64,000 bases of DNA from CAVTBT01 sp963733065 (GCA_963733065.1 CAVTBT010000001.1:124001-188000), one strand, 5' to 3'. Positions 52,748 to 63,094 are shown, numbered from the stretch's first letter. The notes: generated by a model not told the origin, from the sequence alone. A program made the numbers and translations.

Positions 52748-55314
52748 TCCGCTTCGCGCTCAAGAGCCTCGCGGGGCGCAAGCTCCGCACGGTCCTGACC
52801 GCCCTCGCGATCGTGCTCGGCGTCGCGATGATGAGCGGCAGCTACGTCCTCACCGACACGATCGACAAGGCGTTCAACTCCATCTTCGTCGACTCGTACG
52901 CGGGCACCGACGCGGTGGTGACCGGGAAGGACGCCGGCTTCAGCTTCGAGGGCGAGTCGGCCGCGACGCCGCCGATCCCCGAGGCGTTGCTCACGCGGGT
53001 CCGCGGTGTCGAAGGCGTCGAGGTCGCCACGGGGTCGGTCTCGGACTTCCAGACCAAGCTGCTGCGGCCGGACGGCGAGGCGATCGACACCGGCGGCGCC
53101 CCCTCGTTGGCGTTCGGCATCGAGACGGCCCCCGAGTACGACCGCTTCAACCCGCTCAACCTCGTCGAAGGGCGCTGGCCGAGCAGTGGCAACGAGGTCG
53201 CCGTCGACGAGGGCGTGGCCAACGACGAGAACCTGAAGCTCGGCGACCGGATCGGCGTCGCGGCGCTCGGCCCGGCGCAGGAGTTCGAGATCGTCGGGGT
53301 CGCGAAGTACGGCGACCTCAGCTCGATCGGCGGCGCCACGTTCGCGATTTTTGACGTACCGACGGCGCAACAGCTCCTGGACAAGGACGGCGAGCTGGAC
53401 TCGATCCAGGCCGCGGCCGCCGAGGGCACGACGCCCGAGCAGTTGACGCAGCGCCTCCAGGAGGAGCTCGGCAGCGAGGTGACGGTGCAGACGGGCGTGG
53501 AGCAGGCGGAGGAGGAGTCCGACGAGATCGCCACCTTCACGACGATCATCCGCTACTTCCTGCTCTCGTTCGCGGGCATCGCGCTCTTCGTGGGCGCGTT
53601 CGTCATCTTCAACACCCTCTCGATCACGGTCGCGCAGCGGATGCGCGAGTTCGCCACGCTGCGCACGCTCGGCGCCTCACGGCGGCAGGTGCTGCGGTCC
53701 GTGATCCTCGAGGCGCTCGTGATCGGCCTCGGCGCGTCCATCGTCGGCCTGTTCGCCGGGCTCGGGCTCGCGGTCGGGCTGAACGCGCTGTTCAAGGCGT
53801 TGAACCTCGATCTTCCCCAGACCGACACGGTCTTTGCCACGCGCACCGTCGTCGTGTGCCTGCTCGTGGGCACGCTCGTGACGCTCGTCGCCGGCCTGTT
53901 CCCCGCGATCCGCGCGACACGGGTGCCCCCGATCGCCGCGGTCCGCGAGGGCGCGACGATGCCGCGCGGTCGCTTCGCGCGCTTCACGCCGTACATCGCC
54001 GCTGTGATCGTGGCGCTCGCGGTGCTCTCGCTCGGCTACGGGACGCTCGCGAACGACATCGCGATCGGCGACCGCTTCGCCCTGCTCGGGATCGGCGTGC
54101 TCGCGCTGTTCATCGGCGTGGCGATGCTCTCGTCCCGGCTCGTCAAACCGCTCGCGCGCGTCGTGGGCATCCCGGCCCGGCGCATGGGCGGCGCGGCCGG
54201 CAAGCTCGCCGAGGGCAACGCGCAGCGCAATCCGGGCCGTACGGCAGCCACCGCGGCCGCGCTGATGATCGGGATCGCGCTCGTGACGTTCGTGTCGGTG
54301 CTGGCCAACGGCCTGCGTTCCTCGAACAGCGAGGCCATCGAGCGGCAGATCCAGTCCGATCTCATCGTCACGTCGCAGGACGGCTACTCGGAGTTCCCGG
54401 CCGCGGTCGGCGACGCGGTCGCGGACGTCGACGGCGTCGAGACGGTGAGCAACGTCCGCCAGGACATCGCGAAGGTCGACGGCAGCGGCGCCAACCTCAC
54501 CGGCCTCGACGACCAGATCGACCAGGTCTACGCCTTCCGGTGGGAGGAGGGCTCGGACGCCCTGCTCGCCCAGCTCGGGTCCGACGGCGCCGTGCTGCCG
54601 AGCAACGTCGCCGAGGACAAGGATCTCGGCGTGGGGGACAGCGTCTCGGTGTTGACCCCGGACAACGAGGAGCGGGAGTTCGTCGTCCGCGGCATCTACG
54701 AAGGCAGCCCGTTCTACCCGCTGCTCGGCTCGGCCAGCGTCTCGCAGGAGGCGTTCGACGACATGTACGAGCGCCCGCGGAACCGCTTCACGCTGCTGAA
54801 TGCGAGCGGCGACCTGGCTGCGACCCAGGCGAACGTGGAGCAGGCGCTGGAGCCGTTCCCGGACACCCGCACGCAGACCCGGCCGGAATGGATCGACAAG
54901 GAGGATCAGGAGTTCCAGCAGTTCCTGCTGCTGCTCTACGTCCTGCTGGCGCTGTCCGTGATCATCAGCCTCTTCGGGATGGTGAACACGCTCGCGCTCT
55001 CCGTCTTCGAGCGCACGCGCGAGCTCGGGATGCTCCGGGCGGTCGGGATGACCCGGCGGCAGACCCGGCGCATGATCCGGCACGAGAGCGTGATCACGGC
55101 TCTGATCGGCGCCGCGCTCGGGCTCCCGCTCGGGATCTTCCTGGCGGCGCTCGTGACGCGCGCGCTCAGCCAGTACGACGTGGGCTTCGACCTGCCGATC
55201 GGGCAGCTGATCGTGCTCGCGATCGTGGCCATCATCGCGGGGCTCCTGGCGGCGATCACCCCCGCCCGCCGCGCGGCGAAGCTCGATCCTCTGAGGGCGC
55301 TTCAGTACGAGTGA
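52744..55314 (+). CDS. FtsX/MacB-type ABC permease, duplicated-unit form
   Basis: The 856-residue protein is two FtsX units in tandem. The first helix KLRTVLTALAIVLGVAMMSG is followed by a large extracellular domain. A triple-helix FtsX domain follows (about 260-400: ITVAQRMREFATLRTLGASR). Then come two more helices, a second extracellular domain and a second FtsX domain (ALSVFERTRELGMLRAVGMT, ending AAKLDPLRALQYE). With the ATPase upstream it would work mechanically on exported lipids, peptides or lipoproteins. ATG overlaps the ATPase stop. Confidence 0.9.
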
Positions 55315-55330
55315 GTCCGAGGGGCTAGGC

Positions 55331-55358
55331 GCTGGGGGAACCGCGAGGTTCCCCCAGC
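55331..55358 (+). terminator. 12-bp perfect hairpin with GCGA tetraloop
   Basis: GCTGGGGGAACC (55331-55342) pairs perfectly with 55347-55358 around GCGA. It lies 16 nt after the first permease stop and before the second permease. No T-run follows. The GCTGGGGGAA start also occurs at 38499-38509 beside another GCGA-loop hairpin. Confidence 0.6.
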
Positions 55359-55393
55359 AGGTCCTGGCGACGCATGCCCCGGCACGCGATCGC

Positions 55394-55399
55394 TACCGT
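55394..55399 (+). promoter_or_regulatory. -10-like TACCGT, leaderless layout
   Basis: TACCGT ends 8 nt before the ATG at 55408, so the second permease may have its own promoter. Confidence 0.4.
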
Positions 55400-55407
55400 C
55401 CGAGTCG

Positions 55408-58185
55408 ATGGTCCGGTTCGCGCTCAAGGGACTCCTCGGCCGCAAGCTGCGGACGCTCCTGACAGCGATCGCCATCGTGCTCGGTGTCGCGATGGTGAGC
55501 GGCACCTTCATCCTCACGGACTCGATCGACAAGGCGTTCGACTCGATCTTCACCGACTCCCGGCAGGGGTCGGACGTCGTCATCAGCGGCAAGTCGGCGT
55601 TCGATCTGACCGACGACAGCGGTGCGACCGCGCCGACTCTGCCCCAGCCGCTCCTGGAGACCGTCCGCGGACTCGACGGCGTCGCGGAGGCGGAAGGCAG
55701 CGTCGACGGCGACGCTCAGCTGATCGGCGAGGACGGCAAGGCGATCGTCTACGGCGGCGCGCCGAACCTCGGCTTCTCGATTGCGAACGGCGACTCGTCG
55801 TTCAACCCGCTCACGCTCGTCGAGGGAGCGTGGCCGGGGCCCAACCAGGTCGTGATCGACGAGGCGACGGCCGGCAAGGAGGACTTCGAGGTCGGGGACA
55901 TCGTGGCGGTGCAGGCTCGCGGGCCGATCCAGCGGCTGCGGCTGTCCGGGCTGGTCAAGTTCGGCACGGTCTCGACGATCGGCGGCGCGACGCTGTCGGG
56001 GTTCGACTTGCCGACGGCGCAGCGTCTATTCGAGCGGTTGGGGAGGCTCGACGAGATCGCTGTGTCGGCCAAGCCCGGCGTCACCGATGCGCAGTTGATC
56101 GACGAGATCACTGACGTCCTGCCCTCGAACGCGCAAGTGCTCACGGGGGCCGAGCAGGCCGCTGAGGACGCATCCGATACGGACGAGTTCATCTCGTTCT
56201 TCCGGATCTTCCTCCTCGTCTTCGGTGGGATCGCGCTCTTCGTGGGCAGCTTCGTGATCGCCAACTCGCTGTCGATCACGATCGCCCAGCGGACGCGCGA
56301 GTTCGCCACCGTTCGGACGCTCGGCGCCTCCCGCAAGCAGGTGCTCGGCTCGATCGTCGTCGAGTCGCTCGTGGTGGGCACGCTGGCGTCGATCACGGGT
56401 CTGTTCCTGGGGCTGGGGCTCGCCAAGCTGCTCTTCTCCCTGTTCGACGCCGCCGGCTTCACGCTGCCGAACCAGGGCCTGATCTTCGAGATTCGTACGG
56501 TCGTGATCGCGCTGTTGGTGGGCATCCTCGTGACGCTGATCGCCAGCCTGCGACCCGCGATCCGCGCCACTCGAGTGCCACCGATCGCGGCCGTCCGCGA
56601 AGGTGCCACGTTGCCGGTCTCCCGTTTTGCGCGGTTCCGGACGGCCGGGTCAGTCGTGGTGATCGCGGTGGGCCTCGCGGCCCTGCTCTGGTCGCTCTTC
56701 GGCGCGAACGGGACCGGTCCGGTGCTGATCTTCCTCGGGATCGGTGCGGTGCTGGTCTTCCTCGGCGTCGCGTTCTTCGCCGTGCGCATCGTGCAGCCGC
56801 TCTCCGCTTTGGTCAGCCCGATCGGTACGTGGGCCGTCGTCGCACTGACGATCCTCGTCTGGCCGTTCTGGACCTTGCCGTTCTGGCTCCTGCGTTACGG
56901 GCTTTTCGGCCCGGGCGGTGGCCTGAAGCGGCTCGGCGCCGTTGTCGCGGGCGGGGTCCTCAACGTGCTGCTGTTCCTGATCGTGCTCGTGATGTGGGTG
57001 CGCCGGGCGGTGACCTCCTGGGAGCCCGAGTGGCCGGCCGAGTTCCCAGGCGTGCTCCCCGACCGAACGATGAACCGTGTCGCAACGGAGAACGCGCGCC
57101 GAAATCCCCAGCGGACGGCCTCGACGGCATCGGCCTTGATGATCGGCCTGGCGCTGGTGACGCTCGTGTCGGTGCTCGCCGCGGGCGTCATCTCGACGTT
57201 CGAGGGCGCGGTCGACGACATCTTCACGTCCGACTACGCGATCACCGCGCAGAACAACTTCTCACCGATTCCGACCGACGCTGCCGAGGCTGCAGCCAAG
57301 ACGCCCGGAGTCGACGCGATCGCGAGCGTCCGCACGGCCGAGGGGCGCGTGTTCGGCAAGACCGAGTTCCTGACCGCCACCGAGCCGGATGCCGGCAAGG
57401 TGCTGACCATCGAGTGGAAGGACGGGTCGCAAGCCGTCTTCGCGAACCTCGGATCGAATGGCGCGTTCGTCGACGACGGTTACGCCGACGACCACAACCT
57501 GGGGATCGGCTCGCCGGTCGTCGTGCAGGCGCCGAGCGGCCAGAACATCAACCTCGTCGTGAAGGGCATCTTCGACCCGCCGACCGGCGGCTCGCCCTTC
57601 GGCCACGTCACCATGTCGAGCGCCACGTTCGACGACGCGTACCCGGATCCGGAGAACCTCTTCACGTTCATCACGATGCAAGGCGGGGAGACGGCTGCCA
57701 ACACGGCGGCGCTCGAGCAGAGGCTCGAGGACTTCCCCAACGCGAAGTCGCAGACGCGCGACGAGTTCGTCGACAACCAGATCGGACCGCTCAGGAGCAT
57801 TCTCAACATCCTCTACCTGCTGCTGGCGCTGTCCGTATTCGTGAGCTTCTTCGGGATCATCAACACGCTCGTGCTCACGGTGTTCGAGCGAACCCGCGAG
57901 CTCGGGATGCTGCGCGCTGTCGGCATGACCCGCCGCCAGGTGCGCCGCATGGTGCGCCACGAGAGCGTGATCACGGCGCTGATCGGCGGCGCGCTCGGCC
58001 TGGTGCTCGGCATCGCGCTCGGCGCGCTGCTGGTCGCGAGGCTCGACTTCATCGCGTTCTCGCTGCCGGTCGGACAGCTGATCGTGTTCGCGATCGCCGC
58101 GATCGTCGTCGGCATCGTCGCCGCGATCTTCCCGGCCCGGCGAGCGGCGAAGCTCGACCCGCTCGAAGCGCTGCAGTACGAGTAG
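55408..58185 (+). CDS. FtsX/MacB-type ABC permease, paralogue with extra membrane insert
   Basis: The 925-residue protein is a paralogue of the 52744 gene: KLRTLLTAIAIVLGVAMVSG, then a large outer domain, ITIAQRTREFATVRTLGASR, a second outer domain, LTVFERTRELGMLRAVGMTR, and the end AAKLDPLEALQYE. Between the two units (about residues 465-540) it carries an additional hydrophobic stretch (ALTILVWPFWTLPFWLLRYG and VLNVLLFLIVLVMWVRR) absent from its neighbour. The outer domains differ most, as expected if the two bind different cargo or form a heterodimer. Only one ATPase gene is present, so it is probably shared. Confidence 0.9.
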   Translation: MVRFALKGLLGRKLRTLLTAIAIVLGVAMVSGTFILTDSIDKAFDSIFTDSRQGSDVVISGKSAFDLTDDSGATAPTLPQPLLETVRGLDGVAEAEGSVDGDAQLIGEDGKAIVYGGAPNLGFSIANGDSSFNPLTLVEGAWPGPNQVVIDEATAGKEDFEVGDIVAVQARGPIQRLRLSGLVKFGTVSTIGGATLSGFDLPTAQRLFERLGRLDEIAVSAKPGVTDAQLIDEITDVLPSNAQVLTGAEQAAEDASDTDEFISFFRIFLLVFGGIALFVGSFVIANSLSITIAQRTREFATVRTLGASRKQVLGSIVVESLVVGTLASITGLFLGLGLAKLLFSLFDAAGFTLPNQGLIFEIRTVVIALLVGILVTLIASLRPAIRATRVPPIAAVREGATLPVSRFARFRTAGSVVVIAVGLAALLWSLFGANGTGPVLIFLGIGAVLVFLGVAFFAVRIVQPLSALVSPIGTWAVVALTILVWPFWTLPFWLLRYGLFGPGGGLKRLGAVVAGGVLNVLLFLIVLVMWVRRAVTSWEPEWPAEFPGVLPDRTMNRVATENARRNPQRTASTASALMIGLALVTLVSVLAAGVISTFEGAVDDIFTSDYAITAQNNFSPIPTDAAEAAAKTPGVDAIASVRTAEGRVFGKTEFLTATEPDAGKVLTIEWKDGSQAVFANLGSNGAFVDDGYADDHNLGIGSPVVVQAPSGQNINLVVKGIFDPPTGGSPFGHVTMSSATFDDAYPDPENLFTFITMQGGETAANTAALEQRLEDFPNAKSQTRDEFVDNQIGPLRSILNILYLLLALSVFVSFFGIINTLVLTVFERTRELGMLRAVGMTRRQVRRMVRHESVITALIGGALGLVLGIALGALLVARLDFIAFSLPVGQLIVFAIAAIVVGIVAAIFPARRAAKLDPLEALQYE

Positions 58186-58198
58186 GCGCCGCGGCAGC

Positions 58199-58204
58199 TA
58201 CCGT
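58199..58204 (+). promoter_or_regulatory. -10-like TACCGT, leaderless layout
   Basis: TACCGT ends 6 nt before the ATG at 58211. Confidence 0.4.
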
Positions 58205-58210
58205 CGGGTC

Positions 58211-59143
58211 ATGCGGCGGCTCGCCGTCTCGCTCCTTGTCCTGCTGGCCTCCGTCGCGCTTGCCGGAGAAGCATTCGCGGCCGAGGTGGTGCGCGAGGAC
58301 GACGAGGGCCGCACGATGCGGTTCGACGTGCTCGCGGAGAGGGTCGACGTCGACTGGTACGCCGGGCACCTGCGTCGGGCGCCGCACGGGGACGAGGTGA
58401 CGAAGGTCGTCGTCCACATCGTCGACCGCGACGGCCTGCGCGAGGCGTGCGGGCGCGCCGCCGCGGGGTGCTACCGGCGCGACGTCCTCGTCGTGCCGGC
58501 CGGCCGCGACCGCGGTACCGCCCGGGTCCTGCTCCACGAGTACGGCCACCATCTCGACGCGAACCGCGGCAACGCTGCCGCCCCCGAGCCGAACGGGATG
58601 CCGCTGTGGTGGCGTGCGCGCGGCGTCGGCGAGCTCGTGCGGACGCACAGCGTGCGCCGCAACTACTCGCGTGGGTGGAGCCGGTCGATCGGCGAGATCT
58701 TCGCCGAGGACTACGCCCATGCGGCGCTCGGCGGCCCCCACCGAATCGGGTGGCTGCGACCGCCGGACGACGTCGTGCGGCAGGCGCTGCTTGCCGATCT
58801 CGGCCTGGCGGAGCCACCGGACGTGTCCTCGCGCCGTCCCGCGCTCCAGCCGGTCGTCATCGAGCGACGCGGGACGCTGCGGCCGGGCGAGCGCATCTCG
58901 GTCACCTTCGGGCTCCTCGGCCCGGGCCGGCGCGTGGTCGTCCGCGCGCGGGCGGACGCGGCGGCGCGCATCGAGGTGCGCTGCGGCGACCTGCTCAGGA
59001 CGAGAACGCTCGCGGCCGGCGCCGGGACGACGACGCTCGACGTGCGCAGGCTCGGCCCGGCGGACTGCCGGGCGGAGCTCGTCGGCACGGGTGCGGAGGC
59101 GGCGAGGTTCTCGCTCCGCGTCCTCCTCTCGATCGAGCGCTAG
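58211..59143 (+). CDS. secreted HExxH putative metalloprotease
   Basis: The 310-residue protein has a signal peptide (residues 1-23, AGEAFAAE). The zinc motif HEYGHHLD lies near residue 103-110, and IGEIFAEDYAHA downstream carries a Glu fitting the third ligand (gluzincin-like). Cys residues (EACGRAAAGCYRRD, and two more in the C-terminal part) may form disulfides. From about residue 205 a beta-rich domain (GTLRPGERISVTFGLLGPGR) follows and may bind the surface. The substrate is unknown. It is the last plus-strand gene of this block and is convergent with 59148. Confidence 0.75.
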   Translation: MRRLAVSLLVLLASVALAGEAFAAEVVREDDEGRTMRFDVLAERVDVDWYAGHLRRAPHGDEVTKVVVHIVDRDGLREACGRAAAGCYRRDVLVVPAGRDRGTARVLLHEYGHHLDANRGNAAAPEPNGMPLWWRARGVGELVRTHSVRRNYSRGWSRSIGEIFAEDYAHAALGGPHRIGWLRPPDDVVRQALLADLGLAEPPDVSSRRPALQPVVIERRGTLRPGERISVTFGLLGPGRRVVVRARADAAARIEVRCGDLLRTRTLAAGAGTTTLDVRRLGPADCRAELVGTGAEAARFSLRVLLSIER

Positions 59144-59147
59144 GCGC

Positions 59148-59789
59148 CTACGCCGGCCGCGGCTCGCCGCGCGCCGACAGCAGTCCCAGCCCGATCCAGC
59201 AGAGACCGAGTGCCGAAACGGCGCTGCCGGCGACCGTCAGCAGGAGCGAGCCGCCCAGGCCCCCCGCCGAGAAGACGGCCGGGCCGAGGCCGACGCAGGC
59301 CGACGCCCAGCGCGGCGCCGCGTCCGCGCGCCAGAGCGCCGCGCCGAGCAGCGCAAAGCCAAGGGGGAAGCCGATGCTCGCACCGAGAACCGGCACGGTC
59401 ACGGCTGCCCCCTCTGTGAGTCGCTCGACCACGGCCGCCGCCTCGCCCGCAGCGACCGATGGTTGGGCGAGCTCCCAGATCGCGAGTTCCACGGCGGCCA
59501 CGCCCGCGGCGCCGACGAGCCCGATCACCGACAGCACGACGCCGGCCAACGCCAGGCCGGGTGCGCGGGCTCGTGCCAGGTCGCCCAGCATGAGGACTGC
59601 GGGCAGCAGCAGCAGCGAGCCCAGGAAGAAGAGCAGGTGGGCGAGATACCAGCGGTCGAGGTTCGCCGCCACGACCTCGAGCAGCTCCGCCGGGTCGGTT
59701 GCGCGCTCGGGGTGCAGGGCGCCGCCGACGAGTCCGAAGAGCGGGGCGACCACCAGCGACACGGCACCGATCTGCCGCGCCGCGTCCAA
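59148..59789 (-). CDS. six-helix membrane protein of unknown function
   Basis: The 213-residue protein has about six hydrophobic segments. HPERATDPAELLEVVAANLD sits in the first outer loop, and FFLGSLLLLPAVLMLGDLA and GASIGFPLGFALLGAALWR lie in helices. This resembles DUF4386-like proteins of Actinomycetota, but I cannot confirm the family. It lies 3 nt after the DUF1361 gene, so they are co-transcribed. Confidence 0.65.
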   Translation of the reverse strand: MDAARQIGAVSLVVAPLFGLVGGALHPERATDPAELLEVVAANLDRWYLAHLLFFLGSLLLLPAVLMLGDLARARAPGLALAGVVLSVIGLVGAAGVAAVELAIWELAQPSVAAGEAAAVVERLTEGAAVTVPVLGASIGFPLGFALLGAALWRADAAPRWASACVGLGPAVFSAGGLGGSLLLTVAGSAVSALGLCWIGLGLLSARGEPRPA

Positions 59790-59792
59790 GCG

Positions 59793-60464
59793 TCAGTCGC
59801 GTTCGTCGAGGGCCGCTGCGAGGACGGTGTAGAGCATCGCGTAGGCCACCGTCAGGAACGCGCCCATGACGAGGCTCATACCGACGAGGCGGGGCGTCGT
59901 CAGCTGCTCGGCGACGTCCGCGAGCACGCCGCCGGGCTGCACGACGAGGTCCCAGCTGTTCCAGCGCAGCTCGCGCCCGAGGAAGATGCCGAGGCCGGAG
60001 AGCCCGAGCGCGCCGAGGGCGGCGAGCCATCCGGCGGTGACGCCGTAGAGCCGCTGCACCGCGCGCTGGACGAGGTAGACCGACACGAAGCCGAGCAGCA
60101 GCCCGGTCCACGCGAACGTCGTGAGCAGCGCCACGTCGAACCAGAGCGGCATGCCGTGGACGTCCCGCAGCAGGCCGATGTCGGTGACCAGGTACGGCGC
60201 ATTCGGCAGGAACGCCAGCCACGCCAGGCCGATGAGCGGCAGCCCGATGCCGCGGCGGCCGCGCCGCGCACGGTCGTAGACGAGCAGCGCGAGCACGAAC
60301 GGCACCCACGCGAGCACGAGGTTCCAGACGAGGTTCGCGTAGCGCACCTCCTCCGTCCAGGCCAAACGAAACGCGACGAGCGCCACGCCGAACGCCGACG
60401 CGGCGACGAGCGCCGCCAGTGCCGCGAGCCGCCGGCGGCTCGGTCGATCGAGGACGCCGTCCAC
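59793..60464 (-). CDS. DUF1361 membrane protein
   Basis: The 223-residue protein has about seven membrane segments with the DUF1361 hallmarks: VWNLVLAWVPFVLALL, LAFLPNAPYLVTDI and LGRELRWNSWDLV. Function of the family is unknown. GTG 60464 has TACAGT 7 nt upstream, a leaderless layout. The gene downstream follows after 3 nt. Confidence 0.88.
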   Translation of the reverse strand: MDGVLDRPSRRRLAALAALVAASAFGVALVAFRLAWTEEVRYANLVWNLVLAWVPFVLALLVYDRARRGRRGIGLPLIGLAWLAFLPNAPYLVTDIGLLRDVHGMPLWFDVALLTTFAWTGLLLGFVSVYLVQRAVQRLYGVTAGWLAALGALGLSGLGIFLGRELRWNSWDLVVQPGGVLADVAEQLTTPRLVGMSLVMGAFLTVAYAMLYTVLAAALDERD

Positions 60465-60471
60465 GCGTCCA

Positions 60472-60477
60472 ACTGTA
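60472..60477 (-). promoter_or_regulatory. -10-like TACAGT, leaderless layout
   Basis: TACAGT on the minus strand ends 7 nt before the GTG at 60464. Confidence 0.45.
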
Positions 60478-60518
60478 CCCCCGCTTCGCTCGCGTTTGCG
60501 CCCGGTCGAGGGGTGAGG

Positions 60519-61245
60519 TCAGCAGCGCCGGATGACCCGGCAGGCCCGGTCGATCGGCGTGGCGCCGCCGCCCGCGTCGACGACGCCGACGACGCGCCCG
60601 TCCCCGCTCAGCACGGGCGCGCCCGCGAACGATCCGATGCCGGTGCCCCGGAAGAAGATCCGGTTCGCACCGGCTCGTTCGACCTCGACCGTACGCGCCG
60701 CCCGCCTGCCGACCGCCACGACGAGGTCGCCGGCCCGCACGACCGCCGCACTCGGCTCCTGCCACAACGGGTCTGCGAAGCCGGTGTCGCTGGACCCGGA
60801 CGAGGCCGAGGCGCGAACCCGGGTCGGTGCGGGCGAGCGTGCCCTGGAAGGTCCGTCCGTCGAACGCCACGTCGATGGAACGGCCGTCGCCGGTGCGCCA
60901 GCCGTCGGCCGGCCGGGTGGTGATGACGAGCGCGAGGCCGTTCTGCTCCCAGGCGACGAACCCGGTGCCGCCGCCGACCCCTGCGGTACTCCGCTGGGCC
61001 CGGGCGCCGACCGTCGCGAGGGCGAGGGCCTCCGGCCCGTTCGCGATCGTCGGCTGCGCGACCTCCGACTCCTCGTCCGCCCCTCCGAGCGCAGGGACGT
61101 CCGCGTCGAGCGACCGGGCGACGAGCGCGAGGCCCGCGACCACGAAACCGAGGTAGACGGCCGCGGCGAGCCAGGCCCCGCGATGCCGTCTCCGCGGGCG
61201 CCGCCGCCTCGGGCGTCGGAGCGACGCTGCCTCCACGCCAGACAT
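60519..61245 (-). CDS. membrane-anchored HtrA/trypsin-like pseudoprotease; one frame break
   Basis: Removing one extra base near 60793 gives about 241 residues. A basic N-terminus and one membrane segment (about 24-44) precede a trypsin-like fold. GGGTGFVAWEQNGLALVITT aligns with the HtrA start, but the position of the catalytic His (usually TNAHVV) reads ITTRPAD. The Asp motif (usually DLAVLRV) reads LGLVRV. The Ser motif (usually GNSGGPV) reads SFAGAPV. All three catalytic residues are missing, so it cannot be a serine protease. Two Cys near the end (RACRVIRRC) could form a disulfide. It follows the CoA transferase by 27 nt. Confidence 0.7.
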
Positions 61246-61272
61246 TCTGGCCCACGCGAAGGAAATTCGCTC

Positions 61273-62487
61273 CTAGCGAACATTCGCGACACCGTCGCGG
61301 CCGAGCACGTCGATCTCCTCGTCGTCGAGACCGGCCTCGCGGAGCACCTCCCGTGAGTGCTCGCCGACGAGCGGGGGCGCGCTGCGGTGGCGGAGCCGCT
61401 CGGACCCGAAGGACAGCGGCAGCACCGGCAGCCGCAGGTCGGCGATCGTGGGGTGCTCGAGCGGCTGGAAGAAGTCGAGCGCCGCCGTCTGCGGCGACTC
61501 GGCCACGTCCGCCACGTCGGCGACGGGGGCGGCGGGCACACCGGCGGCCGTCAGCCGCTCGCGCCACGCCGCGGTCGTGTCCTCCCGTAGCCGCTCGCCG
61601 AGCAGCTCGACGAGCGACTCGCGGTTGGCGACTCGGTCGCGGTTCGTGCGGAAGCGCGGATCGTCCACGAGCTCCGGCAGGCCCACGACGTCGCAGACCG
61701 CGGCGTACAGCCGGTCGTTCCCGCCCGCCACCATCAGCTCGCCGTCGGCAGTGGGGAACACCTGGTACGGCGCGACCATCGGGAAGATCGTGCCCTGCCC
61801 CGTCGGGACGGTGCCGTCGGCGAGGTAGCCGGCAAGGTGGTAGCCGATGTAGCCGAGCGCCGTCTCGTAGAGCGAGACGTCGACCACCGTGCCCTCGCCG
61901 GTGCGCTCGCGCTCCATGAGCGCGGCCAGGACGCCGAGGGCGGCCCAGGTGCCGGTGCCCTGGTCGATGAGCGACGAGCCCACGCGGACGCCGGGCCGAC
62001 CGGGCTCGCCGGTCATCGAGATCAGCCCGCCCGCTGCCTGCATGAGGGCGTCGTACCCGGGCTCGTGGCGGAGCGGGCCGACGTGACCGTAGGCGCCGAT
62101 CGAGCAGTAGACGAGCCGGGGATTCCGGCCGCGCACGGCGTCCGGGCCGAGGCCGAGCCGGTCGGCCAGCCCGGGCCGCAGGCTCTGCAGGAAGACGTCG
62201 GCGCCCTCGACCAGCCGCAGCAGCGCCGCACGACCGCGCTCGTCCCGGAGCGAGAGCGCGAGCGACCGCTTGTTCGCGTTGGCGGAGAGGAACATCGTGC
62301 CCTCGCCGTCCCAGAACGGCGGGCCCCATGCGCGGCCGTCGTCTCCCGTGTCCGGCCGCTCGACCTTGATCACGTCCGCGCCCAGCGCCCCGAGGATCTC
62401 GGCGCAGTAGGGGCCGGCGATCGACGTCGTCACGTCGAGCACCCGCATGCCCTCGAGCGGTTGGAGTCCCACGGCCGCGCGTAGCAT
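61273..62487 (-). CDS. CaiB/BaiF-family CoA transferase (class III)
   Basis: The protein has up to 404 residues. MRVLDVTTSIAGPYCAEILG, LGADVIKVERPDTGD, NANKRSLALSLRD, and EPGYDALMQAAGGLISMTGE with the catalytic Asp are all family signatures. It moves CoA between carboxylic acids; the substrate cannot be told from sequence. ATG 62487 overlaps the divergent DedA start, so a GTG at 62472 or the ATG before RVLDVT may be the real start. Confidence 0.92.
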   Translation of the reverse strand: MLRAAVGLQPLEGMRVLDVTTSIAGPYCAEILGALGADVIKVERPDTGDDGRAWGPPFWDGEGTMFLSANANKRSLALSLRDERGRAALLRLVEGADVFLQSLRPGLADRLGLGPDAVRGRNPRLVYCSIGAYGHVGPLRHEPGYDALMQAAGGLISMTGEPGRPGVRVGSSLIDQGTGTWAALGVLAALMERERTGEGTVVDVSLYETALGYIGYHLAGYLADGTVPTGQGTIFPMVAPYQVFPTADGELMVAGGNDRLYAAVCDVVGLPELVDDPRFRTNRDRVANRESLVELLGERLREDTTAAWRERLTAAGVPAAPVADVADVAESPQTAALDFFQPLEHPTIADLRLPVLPLSFGSERLRHRSAPPLVGEHSREVLREAGLDDEEIDVLGRDGVANVR

Positions 62488-63094
62488 GCCGGTTCCCGTG
62501 TTCGAGTCGATCGTCGACGCGCTCTCCGGCTCGAGCTGGAGCTACCTGATCGTCTTCGTCGTCGCGACGCTCGATGCGTTCTTCCCCATCGTGCCGAGCG
62601 AGACGGTGGCCATCACCGCGGGCGTCCTCGCCGGCTCCGGCGACCTCAACGTGCTGCTCGCCATCCTCGCGGCGGCGGGCGGCGCGTTCCTCGGCGACAA
62701 CATCTCCTACGGGCTCGGCCATTTCTTCGGCGAGCGGACCGTCAAGCGCTTCTTCTCCGGCGAGAAGGCGAAGCGGCGCATCCTGTGGGCGGAGAACCAG
62801 CTCGAGGTCCGCGGCTCGTACATCATCACCGTCGCGCGCTTCATCCCCGGCGGCCGCACGGTGACGACGTTCACGGCCGGCTACGTCGAGTTCCCGTGGC
62901 GGAGGTTCCTCCTCTTCGATGCCATCGCCGCCGCCATCTGGGGCAGCTACACGGTGCTGCTCGGCTACCTCGGCGGCTCGCAGTTCGAGGAGGAGCCCTG
63001 GAAGGGGCTCCTCCTCGCCTTCACGATCGCCATCGCGGTTACAGGTCTGATCGAGGCGGTGCGGTACCTACGTCACCGACGGCAGGCTGCCTGA
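62486..63094 (+). CDS. DedA-family membrane protein (VTT domain)
   Basis: The 202-residue protein has the DedA signature: DAFFPIVPSETVAITAG, then GDNISYGLGHFFG and ITVARFIPGGRTVTTFTAGY with the key Arg residues. Members flip undecaprenyl phosphate and phosphatidylethanolamine, which would support the polysaccharide locus; that link is inferred. ATG 62486 and GTG 62498 are both possible. The last 56 bp overlap the convergent gene. Confidence 0.92.
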   Translation: MPVPVFESIVDALSGSSWSYLIVFVVATLDAFFPIVPSETVAITAGVLAGSGDLNVLLAILAAAGGAFLGDNISYGLGHFFGERTVKRFFSGEKAKRRILWAENQLEVRGSYIITVARFIPGGRTVTTFTAGYVEFPWRRFLLFDAIAAAIWGSYTVLLGYLGGSQFEEEPWKGLLLAFTIAIAVTGLIEAVRYLRHRRQAA

